From contig NZ_JAMKCQ010000001.1 in assembly GCF_024169515.1 (NCBI RefSeq), positions 2,480,001 to 2,544,000 of the forward strand: a stretch of 64,000 nucleotides of DNA. Reading direction: 5' to 3'. Positions 52,234 through 61,869 of this stretch are shown in pieces. A program made the translations under genes and the position numbers. Each line of letters starts with the position of its first letter. Position 1 is the stretch's first letter. A model generated the notes under the pieces. That model saw only the letters and a list, made by a program, of their open reading frames with translations, was not told where the DNA came from and did no database searches. Source of the DNA: Erwinia aphidicola. Lineage in GTDB: Bacteria; Pseudomonadota; Gammaproteobacteria; Enterobacterales; Enterobacteriaceae.

Positions 52234-52881
52234 ATGTTACAGGTCTATCTTGTTCGCCACGGAGAAACGCTATGGAATGCGGCTCGTCGCATTCAGGGCC
52301 AGTCAGACAGCGCGCTGACTGAAAAAGGAGAGCAGCAGGCTCATCAGGTGGGGGAGCGAGTGAAGCAGCTCGGAATTACCCATGTGATCGCCAGCGATCT
52401 GGGCCGTACCCGCCGTACCGCCGAGATCATTGCCGATGCCTGCGGTTGTGAAGTGACACTCGACCCACGCCTGCGTGAGCTGAATATGGGCGTGCTGGAA
52501 CAGCGCCAGCTGGATTCACTCAGCGCTGAGGAAGAGGGCTGGCGCAAAACGCTGGTGGATGGCACCGTCAATGGCCGCATCCCGCAAGGGGAGTCGATGA
52601 GCGAAATGGCGGCGCGCATGCATCAGGCGCTCAATGCCTGCCTCGAACTGCCCGAGGGGAGCCGTCCGCTGATTGTCAGCCACGGCATGGCGCTGGGCGT
52701 GCTGCTGAGCACCATTCTGGGGCTGCCAGCGAATGCTGAACGCCGTCTGCGCCTGCGCAACTGTTCCCTCTCTCGGGTTGATCATCAACAGAGCGCGTGG
52801 CTGGCTTCTGGCTGGGTGGTGGAAACGGCCGGGGATGTGGCGCATCTTGAACAGACGTCACTCGACGAACTGCAGCGCTAA
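52234..52881 (+). CDS. gpmB: Histidine phosphatase family protein GpmB
   Basis: A 215-residue phosphoglycerate-mutase-like phosphatase starting at ATG 52234 (MLQVYLVRHGETLWN) behind ACGGAAAAAAG. The RHG motif carries the catalytic His, and the second His is in LIVSHGMALGVLLS. Although named a mutase, E. coli GpmB lacks strong mutase activity and is better called a phosphatase. Confidence 0.93.
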   Translation: MLQVYLVRHGETLWNAARRIQGQSDSALTEKGEQQAHQVGERVKQLGITHVIASDLGRTRRTAEIIADACGCEVTLDPRLRELNMGVLEQRQLDSLSAEEEGWRKTLVDGTVNGRIPQGESMSEMAARMHQALNACLELPEGSRPLIVSHGMALGVLLSTILGLPANAERRLRLRNCSLSRVDHQQSAWLASGWVVETAGDVAHLEQTSLDELQR

Positions 52882-52900
52882 TGGAATGCCTGAGATAAAC

Positions 52901-52924
52901 AGGGCCGCAGTGAGCGGCCCTTTT
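52901..52924. terminator. Shared terminator between gpmB and rob
   Basis: AGGGCCGC and GCGGCCCT enclose AGTGA and are followed by TTT. The hairpin lies between two convergent genes and can serve both. Confidence 0.7.
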
Positions 52925-52937
52925 GACATCTGTCTGC

Positions 52938-53816
52938 TTAATCCTGATTGTGACGGATCGGGATCAGATATTCACAGCGAATATCGACCGGAGGTTCAGC
53001 GCGCTTCTTACCGCCGTGGGTGTAGAAACGCTCAATATCCTGACCGTGGCGACGTGTCAGTTTCAGTGTCGGCATACAGGTTCCGTAGATTTGCAGGACA
53101 AACTCCTGAAGACCGCTACGCGGCCCTTCATAGGTAAACTGTACGTAATCCCCGCCTTCCAACATCACCCGCTGAGTGGCATGAAGCTGGCTGGACATCT
53201 GATCGGACGTCACGGCGGTGGTATACAGGATCTCCTGCTCATCATCTTTTTCCGCACTCGGTCGCGACTGGTGCAGGCCATACAGCACCGGCGGAACCGT
53301 ATCGGTCTCAGTCAGGAACTGGCGCCAGAAATGCAGGCGCATCTCATCGCGAAAGCGAGAAATCTGTTCCAGAGTGCAGGTGTAGCTTTGGGTTTGCCCT
53401 ATCAGCTCGGTTTCCGGCAAACTGACCCACGTAGGTTCAGGCAGTTTGCTATCGCCAAGGCGAATAGGAGGCCGCAGGCCATAGGCATTCCAGTCTGATA
53501 TCCGGCGATACCAGGCAGGGGTCTGGGTAAACTGTTTCTTGAAGGCCCGGGTGAAGGTCTGCTGGGAATCAAAACGATACTGTAAAGCGATGTCCAGAAT
53601 TGGCCGGCTGGTCAGGCGTAGTGCCACTGCCGCTTTTGACAGGCGGCGGGCGCGAATATAAGCGCCAATCGCATGACCGGTGACGTCCTTAAACATTCTT
53701 TGCAGATGCCATTTTGAATATCCTGCCTTCGCCGCCACGTTATCCAGCGATAACGGTTGGTCCAGGTGGCTCTCCAGCCAGACAAGCAAATCTCGAATGA
53801 TACCGGCTTGGTCCAT
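52938..53816 (-). CDS. rob: AraC-family transcriptional activator Rob
   Basis: A 292-residue member of the MarA/SoxS/Rob group. The N-terminal AraC domain has SLDNVAAKAGYSKWHLQRMF and DIALQYRFDSQQTFTRAFKK. The C-terminal half is the GyrI-like effector domain (YVQFTYEGPRSGLQEFVLQI). Rob activates multidrug efflux and solvent and organic-acid tolerance genes, with activity released by bile salts or fatty acids. It is divergent from creA. Confidence 0.95.
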   Translation of the reverse strand: MDQAGIIRDLLVWLESHLDQPLSLDNVAAKAGYSKWHLQRMFKDVTGHAIGAYIRARRLSKAAVALRLTSRPILDIALQYRFDSQQTFTRAFKKQFTQTPAWYRRISDWNAYGLRPPIRLGDSKLPEPTWVSLPETELIGQTQSYTCTLEQISRFRDEMRLHFWRQFLTETDTVPPVLYGLHQSRPSAEKDDEQEILYTTAVTSDQMSSQLHATQRVMLEGGDYVQFTYEGPRSGLQEFVLQIYGTCMPTLKLTRRHGQDIERFYTHGGKKRAEPPVDIRCEYLIPIRHNQD

Positions 53817-54022
53817 AAATCGTCCTCATATTACTCAGTGTTGGTGCAGATAAGCAAAGCCGACGAATATTAGCATTAATTGCAAAGCAAGGTGTTGAAT
53901 TTTAGCGGTAAGAATCCGCTTAATCACTGCAGGTTAACGACAAATCAAGAAATAGTTATAGGTAGGCGTTTGCGTTTAAGTTAACTTACAATGGCATCTA
54001 TTTTCTTTGAAATGGTAACGTG

Positions 54023-54499
54023 ATGACAATTAAAAAAGTGTTAGTAGCCGCGTCAGTGATAGCCACATCCTGGGCCGCACAGGCTGAACAGGTGGGTTCT
54101 GTGGACACCGTTTTTAAGATATTCGGTCCCGATCATAAAATAGTGGTCGAAGCCTTTGATGACCCTGATGTGAAAAATGTGACCTGCTATATCAGCCGGG
54201 CAAAAACCGGCGGAATCAAAGGGGGGCTGGGTTTGGCTGAGGATACCTCTGATGCCGCCATCTCCTGTCAGCAGGTTGGCCCAGTAGAGATCAGCGATAA
54301 GATTGCCAAAGGCAAAGCGGAAGGGGAGGTGGTATTCCGTCAGCGGACATCGCTTATTTTCAAGAAGCTGCAAGTTGTGCGTTTTTACGATCGGAAGCGC
54401 AACGCGCTGGTCTACCTGAGCTATTCAGACAAGGTTGTCGACGGTTCACCTAAGAATGCACTTAGCGCGGTACCGATTATACCGTGGGGAAATAAATAA
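54023..54499 (+). CDS. creA: Periplasmic protein CreA
   Basis: A 158-residue exported protein nearly identical in its core to E. coli Cre[40 protein letters not shown] and [19 protein letters not shown]. The signal peptide ends near AAQA-EQ. ATG 54023 is preferred to the overlapping GTG at 54020. In E. coli creBCD follow; here repeats and then arcA follow, so creA stands without its two-component system. Its function is unknown. Confidence 0.93.
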   Translation: MTIKKVLVAASVIATSWAAQAEQVGSVDTVFKIFGPDHKIVVEAFDDPDVKNVTCYISRAKTGGIKGGLGLAEDTSDAAISCQQVGPVEISDKIAKGKAEGEVVFRQRTSLIFKKLQVVRFYDRKRNALVYLSYSDKVVDGSPKNALSAVPIIPWGNK

Positions 54500-54520
54500 C
54501 GTACCTGACGGGATTGACGC

Positions 54521-54596
54521 GGGTCGAGCGGACCTTTGATACAGGTCGACCGGACCTTTGATACGGGTCGACCGGAAAAGAAGGTCGACCCCTACG
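54521..54596. repeat. Palindromic repeats between creA and arcA
   Basis: Three GGTCGACC-type blocks: CGGACCTTTGATACAGGTCG, its near copy CGGACCTTTGATACGGGTCG, and GGTCGACCGGAAAAGAAGGTCG followed by ACCCCTACGG. They lie where E. coli has creBCD and probably end both convergent transcripts. Confidence 0.8.
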
Positions 54597-54628
54597 GCAG
54601 AATGTCAATTTACAGGTGGCCCCTGCAA

Positions 54629-55345
54629 TTAATCCTGCAAATCGCCGCAGAAGCGGTAACCTTCGCCGTGGATGGTGGCGATGATTTCCGGGGTGTCCGG
54701 AGTCGATTCGAAATGCTTACGGATGCGGCGAATCGTCACGTCGACGGTACGGTCGTGCGGTTTCAGCTCGCGGCCGGTCATTTTCTTCAGCAGATCGGCA
54801 CGGGTCTGGATCTTGCCAGGGTTTTCGCAGAAGTGCAGCATGGCGCGGAATTCGCTACGCGGCAGCTTGTACTGCTCGCCCTGTGGGCTGACCAGTGAAC
54901 GGCTGTTAATATCCAGCTCCCAGCCGTTAAAGCGGTAGGCTTCAACCAGCTTACGTTCTTCACTCACTGCCGCCAGGTTCATGGTGCGTGACAGCAGGTT
55001 GCGTGCGCGAATGGTTAATTCACGCGGATTGAACGGTTTGGTGATGTAATCATCTGCACCGATTTCAAGGCCGAGGATCTTGTCCACCTCATTATCGCGA
55101 CCGGTGAGGAACATCAGGGCAACATTGGCCTGCTCGCGCAGCTCACGCGCCAGCAACAGGCCATTTTTACCCGGCAGGTTGATGTCCATAATCACCAGAT
55201 TGACGTCGTTTTCAGTCAGGATCTGGTGCATTTCAGCGCCGTCTGTAGCTTCATAAACCATGTAGCCTTCGGCTTCAAAAATACTTTTGAGCGTATTACG
55301 AGTGACTAATTCGTCTTCAACGATAAGTATGTGCGGGGTCTGCAT
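54629..55345 (-). CDS. arcA: Aerobic respiration control response regulator ArcA
   Basis: A 238-residue OmpR-type response regulator, the E. coli length. [20 protein letters not shown] starts the receiver, the phospho-Asp is Asp54 ([12 protein letters not shown]), the switch Lys is in [10 protein letters not shown], and the winged helix has [20 protein letters not shown]. It represses aerobic respiration genes with ArcB. The true start is 55345; the open frame continues about 100 codons upstream but is leader. Confidence 0.96.
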   Translation of the reverse strand: MQTPHILIVEDELVTRNTLKSIFEAEGYMVYEATDGAEMHQILTENDVNLVIMDINLPGKNGLLLARELREQANVALMFLTGRDNEVDKILGLEIGADDYITKPFNPRELTIRARNLLSRTMNLAAVSEERKLVEAYRFNGWELDINSRSLVSPQGEQYKLPRSEFRAMLHFCENPGKIQTRADLLKKMTGRELKPHDRTVDVTIRRIRKHFESTPDTPEIIATIHGEGYRFCGDLQD

Positions 55346-55414
55346 GTGTTCGCTACCTAAAATTGCCAACAATATCGAAACAGGGCATACCGCTGTTGGC
55401 GCTGGCAAAACCCA

Positions 55415-55618
55415 GTGTTCAGAGCCAGAAGCATAACAACAGCAGTACAGAATTATGTTCTTGATACACCATCCATTACCGTCAACAACATATGTAGCGC
55501 AGCCATTAGGATGAATCCTGCATGCCCCGGCAGTGCTCAAAACGGTGTATATCCTAACTGCATTAACAGCAACATAACAGCAAAGGCAACAACCATTACG
55601 CAACAAAACAACGCTTAG
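55415..55618 (+). CDS. yjjY: Possible YjjY-like small protein
   Basis: A plus-strand frame with the stretch [16 protein letters not shown]. This resembles, from memory, the VRNCVLDALSINVNNI of the 46-residue E. coli YjjY, which occupies the same place between arcA and yjtD. The start is unclear: GTG 55415 has no good ribosome site, and a later start is possible. The conservation could instead reflect the arcA leader on the other strand. Confidence 0.35.
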   Translation: MFRARSITTAVQNYVLDTPSITVNNICSAAIRMNPACPGSAQNGVYPNCINSNITAKATTITQQNNA

Positions 55619-55632
55619 TTGACTTATATCAA
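55619..55632. promoter_or_regulatory. FNR-like site upstream of arcA
   Basis: TTGACTTATATCAA fits the FNR consensus TTGAT-N4-ATCAA with one mismatch. arcA of E. coli is raised anaerobically by FNR from its long upstream region, so the position is sensible. Confidence 0.4.
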
Positions 55633-55964
55633 ACCAATTGTAGCACGTTAACACTTTTGTGAAAAACTCTTCCCAGATTGCCAGCTTAGCTCACAAACCC
55701 GTAGAGAAGGTCACCTTTTAGCGTGAATAGTTAACAGCAGGTTTACGTTGTTTTTAACAAATGTTAATTGATTGATAGATAATGTTTTTGTCTGTGAAAA
55801 AACCAATTTTATAAGTTAATCAATAAAGAATGAGTATAACACTGCATCCAACGAATTTAAATCGGCGGGAAATAGCGTTGCTTTACTGTTAATTAATGCC
55901 GTTTGGATTTTTAAGGGCGGGCATGGCAAAGTAGGCGCCGTCATTTTTCTATATTGGGATATCT

Positions 55965-56669
55965 ATGCGTTTTCCTCTGATCCTGGTTGCCCCTGCGCGT
56001 GCTGAAAATGTGGGTGCTGCCGCCCGTGCCATGAAAACCATGGGGTTTAGCGAATTACGCATCGTCGATAGTCAGGCGCATCTCGACCCGGCAGCAAAAC
56101 GGGTGGCCCACGGCGCGGGCGAGATTCTGGAAAATGCCACCCAGTGGGGATCGCTAAGCGCGGCGCTGGCGGATATCGATTTCAGCATTGCGACGACCGC
56201 CCGCGCACGGGCGAAGTTCCGCTATTACGCGACGCCGCAGCAGGTACAGACAGTACTGGAAGAGAAGCAGCAGTGGGTCAAAAGCGCCGCGCTGGTGTTT
56301 GGCCGCGAGGACAGCGGGCTGACCAACGAGGAGCTGGCACAGGTTGACCTGCTGACCGGCATCCCGATGGCGTCTGACTACCCGTCACTGAATCTGGGCC
56401 AGGCGGTGATGGTTTACTGCTATCAGCTCTCCGCGCTGCGCCAGGTGAGTGCGCAAACGGCCGCTGCGGCAGAAGTGCCACAGCTGGATGCACTGCGCCA
56501 GCGTGCTGAGAATCTGCTGCATCAGCTGGACGTGGCCGCAGACGAAAAGCTGGCGGACTGGATGCAGCAGCGACTGGGCCTGCTGCAGCAGCGCGATACC
56601 GCTATGCTGCACCGACTGCTGCATGACGTAGAAAAAAAACTTATAGATAAAAACGCTGGCAAAAAGTAA
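55965..56669 (+). CDS. yjtD: SpoU-family tRNA/rRNA methyltransferase YjtD (LasT)
   Basis: A 234-residue SPOUT methyltransferase related to TrmJ. It has the N-terminal ILVAPARAENVGAAARAMKT, MGFSELRIVDSQAHL, the knot motifs VFGREDSGLTNEEL and YPSLNLGQAVMVYCYQL, and a C-terminal helical part QQRLGLLQQRDTAMLHRLLH. The RNA target is not established. The place before thrL is as in E. coli. Confidence 0.92.
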   Translation: MRFPLILVAPARAENVGAAARAMKTMGFSELRIVDSQAHLDPAAKRVAHGAGEILENATQWGSLSAALADIDFSIATTARARAKFRYYATPQQVQTVLEEKQQWVKSAALVFGREDSGLTNEELAQVDLLTGIPMASDYPSLNLGQAVMVYCYQLSALRQVSAQTAAAAEVPQLDALRQRAENLLHQLDVAADEKLADWMQQRLGLLQQRDTAMLHRLLHDVEKKLIDKNAGKK

Positions 56670-56782
56670 AAAATTAGCGCGTTTTACTGCCTTTTTTTCT
56701 CTGCGTAACAGAACAGATCGGCGACGAAGCGAAAAAGGCTGAGCGGGCATCGCGGCACGAAAAGTGCCGTTTGATAAAAAAA

Positions 56783-56811
56783 TTGACTTGGCCGACCGTT
56801 TGCTTTACTTC
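56783..56811 (+). promoter_or_regulatory. thr operon promoter
   Basis: TTGACT at 56783 is the -35 element, as in E. coli thrL, and TACTTC about 17 bases on is the likely weak -10. It lies 40 bases before the leader peptide. Confidence 0.6.
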
Positions 56812-56849
56812 TGAAGGCCGACAGATTTTACAGACAGAATAAATCCAAA

Positions 56850-56921
56850 ATGCGTAAACACAGCCTGATTGCCACAATCATTATTACCACCACCATTACC
56901 ACAGGTAACGGTGCGGGCTGA
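56850..56921 (+). CDS. thrL: thr operon leader peptide
   Basis: A 23-residue peptide starting MRKHSLIATIIITTTITTGN. It contains seven threonine codons and a run of isoleucine codons. Stalling at these codons when threonyl- or isoleucyl-tRNA is scarce prevents the terminator downstream from forming. It is too short for most gene finders. Confidence 0.93.
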   Translation: MRKHSLIATIIITTTITTGNGAG

Positions 56922-56940
56922 CGCATACAGGAAAAATCAA

Positions 56941-56978
56941 AAAAAAGCCCGCACCTAACCAGTGCGGGCTTTTTTTTC
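56941..56978 (+). terminator. thr attenuator
   Basis: AAAAAAGCCCGCAC, loop CTAACCA, GTGCGGGCTTTTTTTT. A perfect stem with a long T run 20 bases after thrL and 26 bases before thrA. Confidence 0.93.
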
Positions 56979-57003
56979 GGCAAAAATTCAGGAGAGCTTG
57001 AAC

Positions 57004-59466
57004 ATGCGAGTGCTGAAATTCGGTGGAACCTCGGTAGCCAATGCGGAACGTTTTCTGCGTGTGGCTGACATTCTGGAAAGCAATGCAAAGCAGGGACAGG
57101 TCGCTACCGTATTGTCCGCGCCAGCGAAGATTACCAATCACCTGGTGGCAATGATTGAGAAAACCATCAGCGGCCAGGACGCCACGCCGAACATCACTGA
57201 TGCCGAGCGCATTTTTGCCGAACTGCTGCAGGGGCTGGCTGAAGCCCAGCCTGGCTTTAACGGCGACAAGCTGAAAGCGGTAGTCGACCAGGAGTTTGCC
57301 CAGCTTAAGCAGGTGCTGCACGGTATCGCGCTGCTGGGTCAGTGCCCGGACAGTGTCAATGCCGCCATCATCTGTCGCGGTGAAAAGCTCTCTATCGCCA
57401 TCATGGAAGGGTTGCTGCAGGCGCGCGGTTATGGCGTCAGCGTGATTAACCCGGTTGAGCAGCTGCTGGCCGTCGGCCACTATCTGGAATCCACCGTTGA
57501 TATTGCCGAATCCACCCGCCGCATCGCCGCACGCCTGATCCCGGCCAGCAATATGGTGCTGATGGCGGGCTTTACGGCCGGTAACGAACGCGGTGAGCTG
57601 GTGGTGCTGGGCCGTAACGGTTCTGACTACTCAGCCGCCGTGCTGGCTGCCTGCCTGCGTGCGGACTGCTGTGAGATCTGGACCGACGTTGACGGCGTGT
57701 ATACCTGCGATCCGCGCCAGGTACCGGACGCCCGTCTGTTAAAATCAATGTCTTATCAGGAGGCGATGGAGCTCTCCTACTTCGGCGCCAAAGTGCTGCA
57801 CCCGCGCACTATCTCACCTATTGCCCAGTTTCAAATCCCCTGCCTGATCAAAAATACCGCCAACCCACAGGCCCCCGGCACGCTGATCGGCGGCGACGGT
57901 AGTGATGAAGATAACCCGGTGAAAGGCATCACCAACCTGAATAATATGGCGATGTTCAACGTTTCTGGCCCGGGAATGAAGGGCATGGTCGGCATGGCGG
58001 CACGCGTGTTTGCGGCAATGTCGCGCAGCGGGATCTCGGTGGTGCTGATCACCCAGTCGTCGTCCGAATACAGCATCAGCTTCTGCGTGTCGCAGAGCGA
58101 GCTGGCGCGTGCGCGCCGCGTGCTGGAAGATGAGTTCTATCTGGAGCTGAAAGATGGCCTGCTGGAGCCGCTGGACGTGATGGAGCATCTGGCGGTGATA
58201 TCGGTGGTGGGTGACGGCATGCGCACGCTGCGCGGCATCTCTGCCAAGTTCTTCTCCGCGCTGGCGCGCGCCAACATCAATATTGTGGCGATTGCACAGG
58301 GCTCCTCCGAGCGCTCCATTTCGGTGGTGGTGAATAATGACGAAGCAACCACTGGCGTGCGCGTGGTGCATCAGATGCTGTTTGCTACCGATCAGGTGAT
58401 TGAAGTGTTCGTTATCGGCGTGGGTGGCGTGGGTGCTGCGCTAATCGACCAGCTACATCGTCAGCAGAGCTGGCTGAAGAACAAGCATATTGACCTGCGC
58501 GTCTGCGGTATCGCCAATTCACGCGCGCTGCTGACCAACGTGCACGGCATTCCGCTGGAGAACTGGCAGGAACAGCTGAAGGCGGCGAAGGAGCCGTTTG
58601 ATCTGGGCCGTCTGAATCGTCTGGTGAAAGAGTATCACCTGCTGAATCCGGTGATTGTCGACTGTACCTCCAGCCAGCAGGTCGCCGACCAGTACGCTGA
58701 TTTTCTCGCCGACGGTTTCCACGTGGTGACGCCGAATAAAAAGGCCAACACCTCAAGCTGGAATTACTATCAGCAGATGCGTGCGGCGGCGGCAAAATCG
58801 CGCCGTAAGTTCCTTTATGACACCAACGTCGGTGCCGGTCTGCCGGTGATTGAGAACCTGCAAAATCTGCTGAATGCCGGCGATGAGCTGATCAGCTTCT
58901 CGGGTATTCTTTCTGGCTCGCTGTCGTTTATTTTCGGCAAGCTGGATGAGGGCGTATCGCTCTCTGACGCGACGAAAATGGCGCGTGAGATGGGCTTTAC
59001 CGAGCCGGATCCGCGGGAAGATCTCTCCGGCCTCGACGTGGCGCGTAAGCTGCTGATCCTCGCCCGCGAAGCGGGGCATCAGCTGGAGCTGAGCGACATT
59101 GAGATTGAAGCGCTGCTGCCGCCAGAACTGACCGCGATTGCCGATGTGGAAGCGTTTATGGCGCGCCTGCCGGAGCTGGATGACAGCATGGCGGCAAAAG
59201 TCGCCAGCGCCCGCGATGCGGGTAAAGTGCTGCGCTTTGTCGGTGCCATTGAAGAGGGCGGCATCTGTAAAGTGAAGATCGATGCGGTTGACGGCAACGA
59301 TCCGCTGTATAAAGTGAAAAACGGTGAAAACGCGCTGGCCTTCTACAGCCGCTATTATCAGCCAATCCCACTGGTGCTGCGCGGTTATGGCGCCGGTAAT
59401 GATGTGACCGCGGCAGGGGTGTTTGCCGATCTGTTACGTACTCTGTCGTGGAAGTTGGGAGTTTAA
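57004..59466 (+). CDS. thrA: Bifunctional aspartokinase I / homoserine dehydrogenase I
   Basis: An 820-residue fusion, equal to E. coli ThrA, carrying the first and third steps of threonine synthesis. The kinase part starts [20 protein letters not shown]. The ACT regulatory pair lies near 320-460 ([40 protein letters not shown]), and the dehydrogenase has [16 protein letters not shown] and [21 protein letters not shown] 57004 follows AGGAGAGC. Threonine feedback is expected from the ACT domains. Confidence 0.97.
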   Translation: MRVLKFGGTSVANAERFLRVADILESNAKQGQVATVLSAPAKITNHLVAMIEKTISGQDATPNITDAERIFAELLQGLAEAQPGFNGDKLKAVVDQEFAQLKQVLHGIALLGQCPDSVNAAIICRGEKLSIAIMEGLLQARGYGVSVINPVEQLLAVGHYLESTVDIAESTRRIAARLIPASNMVLMAGFTAGNERGELVVLGRNGSDYSAAVLAACLRADCCEIWTDVDGVYTCDPRQVPDARLLKSMSYQEAMELSYFGAKVLHPRTISPIAQFQIPCLIKNTANPQAPGTLIGGDGSDEDNPVKGITNLNNMAMFNVSGPGMKGMVGMAARVFAAMSRSGISVVLITQSSSEYSISFCVSQSELARARRVLEDEFYLELKDGLLEPLDVMEHLAVISVVGDGMRTLRGISAKFFSALARANINIVAIAQGSSERSISVVVNNDEATTGVRVVHQMLFATDQVIEVFVIGVGGVGAALIDQLHRQQSWLKNKHIDLRVCGIANSRALLTNVHGIPLENWQEQLKAAKEPFDLGRLNRLVKEYHLLNPVIVDCTSSQQVADQYADFLADGFHVVTPNKKANTSSWNYYQQMRAAAAKSRRKFLYDTNVGAGLPVIENLQNLLNAGDELISFSGILSGSLSFIFGKLDEGVSLSDATKMAREMGFTEPDPREDLSGLDVARKLLILAREAGHQLELSDIEIEALLPPELTAIADVEAFMARLPELDDSMAAKVASARDAGKVLRFVGAIEEGGICKVKIDAVDGNDPLYKVKNGENALAFYSRYYQPIPLVLRGYGAGNDVTAAGVFADLLRTLSWKLGV

Positions 59467-59468
59467 TC

Positions 59469-60398
59469 ATGGTTAAAATTCATGCCCCTGCCTCAATTGG
59501 CAATGTCAGCGTTGGTTTTGACGTGCTCGGGGCTGCGGTGTCGCCGGTTGATGGCACCCTGCTGGGGGACTCCGTGACCGTGGAAGCGGCCAGCGAGTTC
59601 AGCCTGCACAATGAAGGCAGCTTTGTCAGCAAACTGCCTGCCGACCCCAAAGAGAATATTGTCTATCAGTGCTGGGACCGCTTCTGTGAGGCGATCGGCA
59701 AGCGCGTACCGGTGAAGATGACGCTGGAAAAAAACATGCCGATTGGTTCCGGCCTTGGCTCCAGCGCCTGCTCGGTAGTGGCGGGCCTGATGGCGATGAA
59801 CGAACACTGCGGCAAACCGCTGAACGACACGGAGCTGCTGGCGCTGATGGGCGAGTTAGAAGGGCGTATTTCCGGCAGCGTTCACTATGATAACGTGGCG
59901 CCTTGCTTCCTCGGCGGCATGCAGCTGATGCTGGAAGAGAACGGCATCATCAGCCAGCAGGTGCCAGGCTTTAGTGACTGGCTGTGGGTAATGGCCTATC
60001 CGGGGATTAAGGTTTCTACCGCCGAAGCCCGTGCGATCCTGCCTGCGCAGTATCGCAAAGAGGAGATTATTCGCCACGGTCGCTATCTCGGCGGTTTTAT
60101 CCACGCCTGCCATACGCAGCAGCCGTTGCTGGCCGCGAAGCTGATGCAGGATGTGATTGCCGAACCGTACCGCACCAAATTGTTACCGGGCTTCGCACAA
60201 GCTCGCCAGGCCGCCGCCGATATCGGTGCGCTGGCCTGCGGTATTTCCGGCTCCGGCCCGACGCTGTTTGCCGTGTGCAACCAGCCGGATACCGCACAAC
60301 GCATGGCAGAGTGGCTGCGTCAGCACTATCTGCAAAATGATGAAGGCTTCGTCCATATTTGCCGTTTAGACACGGCAGGCGCACGTAAACTGGGATAA
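59469..60398 (+). CDS. thrB: Homoserine kinase
   Basis: A 309-residue GHMP kinase that phosphorylates homoserine. [20 protein letters not shown] starts the chain, the ATP loop is [20 protein letters not shown], and [13 protein letters not shown] is the third GHMP motif. ATG 59469 lies two bases after thrA. Confidence 0.96.
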   Translation: MVKIHAPASIGNVSVGFDVLGAAVSPVDGTLLGDSVTVEAASEFSLHNEGSFVSKLPADPKENIVYQCWDRFCEAIGKRVPVKMTLEKNMPIGSGLGSSACSVVAGLMAMNEHCGKPLNDTELLALMGELEGRISGSVHYDNVAPCFLGGMQLMLEENGIISQQVPGFSDWLWVMAYPGIKVSTAEARAILPAQYRKEEIIRHGRYLGGFIHACHTQQPLLAAKLMQDVIAEPYRTKLLPGFAQARQAAADIGALACGISGSGPTLFAVCNQPDTAQRMAEWLRQHYLQNDEGFVHICRLDTAGARKLG

Positions 60399-60401
60399 CG
60401 C

Positions 60402-61688
60402 ATGAAACTGTACAATCTTAAGGATCACAACGAGCAGGTGAGCTTCGCACAAGCGGTGAAGCAGGGGCTGGGCACACAGCAGGGCCTGTTCTTTCCACTG
60501 GAGCTGCCTGAGTTCGAACTGACCGACATCGATGAGATGCTCGAGATGGATTTCGTGACCCGCAGCAGCAAAATTCTCTCGGCTTTTATCGGCGATGAAA
60601 TTGCCCCGCACCAGCTGAACGAGCGCCTGAAAACGGCGTTTACCTTCCCGGCTCCGGTGGTGAAAGTGACTGAGGATATCTCGGCGCTGGAGCTGTTCCA
60701 CGGCCCGACGCTGGCATTTAAAGACTTCGGCGGCCGCTTTATGGCGCAGATGCTCGCCTACGTTAGCGATGCCGATGAGCAGATCACCATTCTGACCGCC
60801 ACCTCCGGCGACACCGGTGCAGCGGTTGCCCATGCCTTCTACGGCATGGATAACGTGCGCGTGGTGATCCTCTACCCGCAGGGCAAAATCAGCCCGCTGC
60901 AGGAGAAGCTGTTCTGCACCCTCGGTGGCAATATTGAAACGATTGCCATCGACGGCGATTTTGATGCCTGCCAGGCCCTGGTGAAACAGGCGTTTGACGA
61001 TGAAGCGCTGAAAAAAGCCATTGGCCTGAACTCGGCGAATTCGATCAACATCAGCCGCCTGCTGGCGCAGATCTGCTACTACTTCGAGGCGGTCGCACAG
61101 CTGCCGCAGGAGAAGCGTAATCAGCTGGTCATCTCAGTGCCAAGCGGTAACTTCGGCGACCTGACCGCGGGCCTGCTGGCGAAATCGCTCGGCCTGCCGG
61201 TGAAGCGCTTTATCGCCGCCACCAATGCCAACGATACCGTGCCGCGCTTCCTGGAAAAGGGTGAGTGGACGCCAAACGTGACGGTTGCCACGCTGTCGAA
61301 CGCGATGGATGTGTCGCAGCCAAACAACTGGCCGCGCGTGGAAGAGATTTTCCGCCGCAAAACCTGGCGCTTGCAGGATCTTGGCTACGGTGCCGTCAGT
61401 GATGAGACAACCAAAGCCACCATGCGCGAGCTGGCGGATATCGGTTACCTGTCTGAGCCACACGCGGCGATCGCTTACCGCCTGCTGCGCGATCAGCTGC
61501 AGGAAGGGGAGTTCGGTCTGTTCCTCGGCACCGCGCATCCGGCGAAGTTTAAGGAGAGCGTGGAAGCAATCCTTGAGCAGCAGCTGCCGCTGCCGGAAGC
61601 CCTGGCCGAACGCGCCGACATGGAACTGCTGTCGCATAATATGAAAGCGGACTTTGCCGATCTGCGTGCTTTTTTACTGAAAAAGTAA
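60402..61688 (+). CDS. thrC: Threonine synthase
   Basis: A 428-residue PLP enzyme that converts phosphohomoserine to threonine. The PLP Lys lies in FHGPTLAFKDFGGRFMAQML, with TATSGDTGAAVAHAFYG and VPSGNFGDLTAGLLAKSLG for phosphate and cofactor. It starts three bases after thrB and is the last gene of the operon. Confidence 0.97.
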   Translation: MKLYNLKDHNEQVSFAQAVKQGLGTQQGLFFPLELPEFELTDIDEMLEMDFVTRSSKILSAFIGDEIAPHQLNERLKTAFTFPAPVVKVTEDISALELFHGPTLAFKDFGGRFMAQMLAYVSDADEQITILTATSGDTGAAVAHAFYGMDNVRVVILYPQGKISPLQEKLFCTLGGNIETIAIDGDFDACQALVKQAFDDEALKKAIGLNSANSINISRLLAQICYYFEAVAQLPQEKRNQLVISVPSGNFGDLTAGLLAKSLGLPVKRFIAATNANDTVPRFLEKGEWTPNVTVATLSNAMDVSQPNNWPRVEEIFRRKTWRLQDLGYGAVSDETTKATMRELADIGYLSEPHAAIAYRLLRDQLQEGEFGLFLGTAHPAKFKESVEAILEQQLPLPEALAERADMELLSHNMKADFADLRAFLLKK

Positions 61689-61700
61689 CCTGATGCACAG

Positions 61701-61727
61701 GGGCTGGCCCTTATTGTGGTCAGCCCT
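61701..61727. repeat. Palindrome after thrC
   Basis: GGGCTGGCC and GGTCAGCCCT pair around CTTATTGT, a family member 13 bases after the thrC stop and a likely operon terminator. A further CAGGGGCGCCCCTGC palindrome lies before the yaaA end at about 61853. Confidence 0.5.
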
Positions 61728-61869
61728 CCCTCCTGGCACCCAAAGCTTCAGCGTAGCGGTTTAAAACCCGCAGCCAGCACGATGCTAACGGGGGGATGAG
61801 CTCAGACCGGTTAACAGACGTTTAGCGATAGCAGTCATTTCTGGGGAACCCGCAGGGGCGCCCCTGCGC

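Larger units (their letters stand above)
55346..55964. other. arcA-yjtD intergenic region (arcA leader and promoters)
   Basis: About 620 bases, AT-rich in its right half. The left half is the long arcA leader and overlaps a yjjY-like frame on the plus strand. The right half should carry promoters for arcA and yjtD. An FNR-like site is listed separately. Confidence 0.5.

Noticed and set aside
55346..55654. N-terminal extension of ArcA by about 100 residues
   Set aside because: ArcA has a fixed 238-residue length starting [12 protein letters not shown]; the extension is Cys-rich and without receiver-domain similarity.
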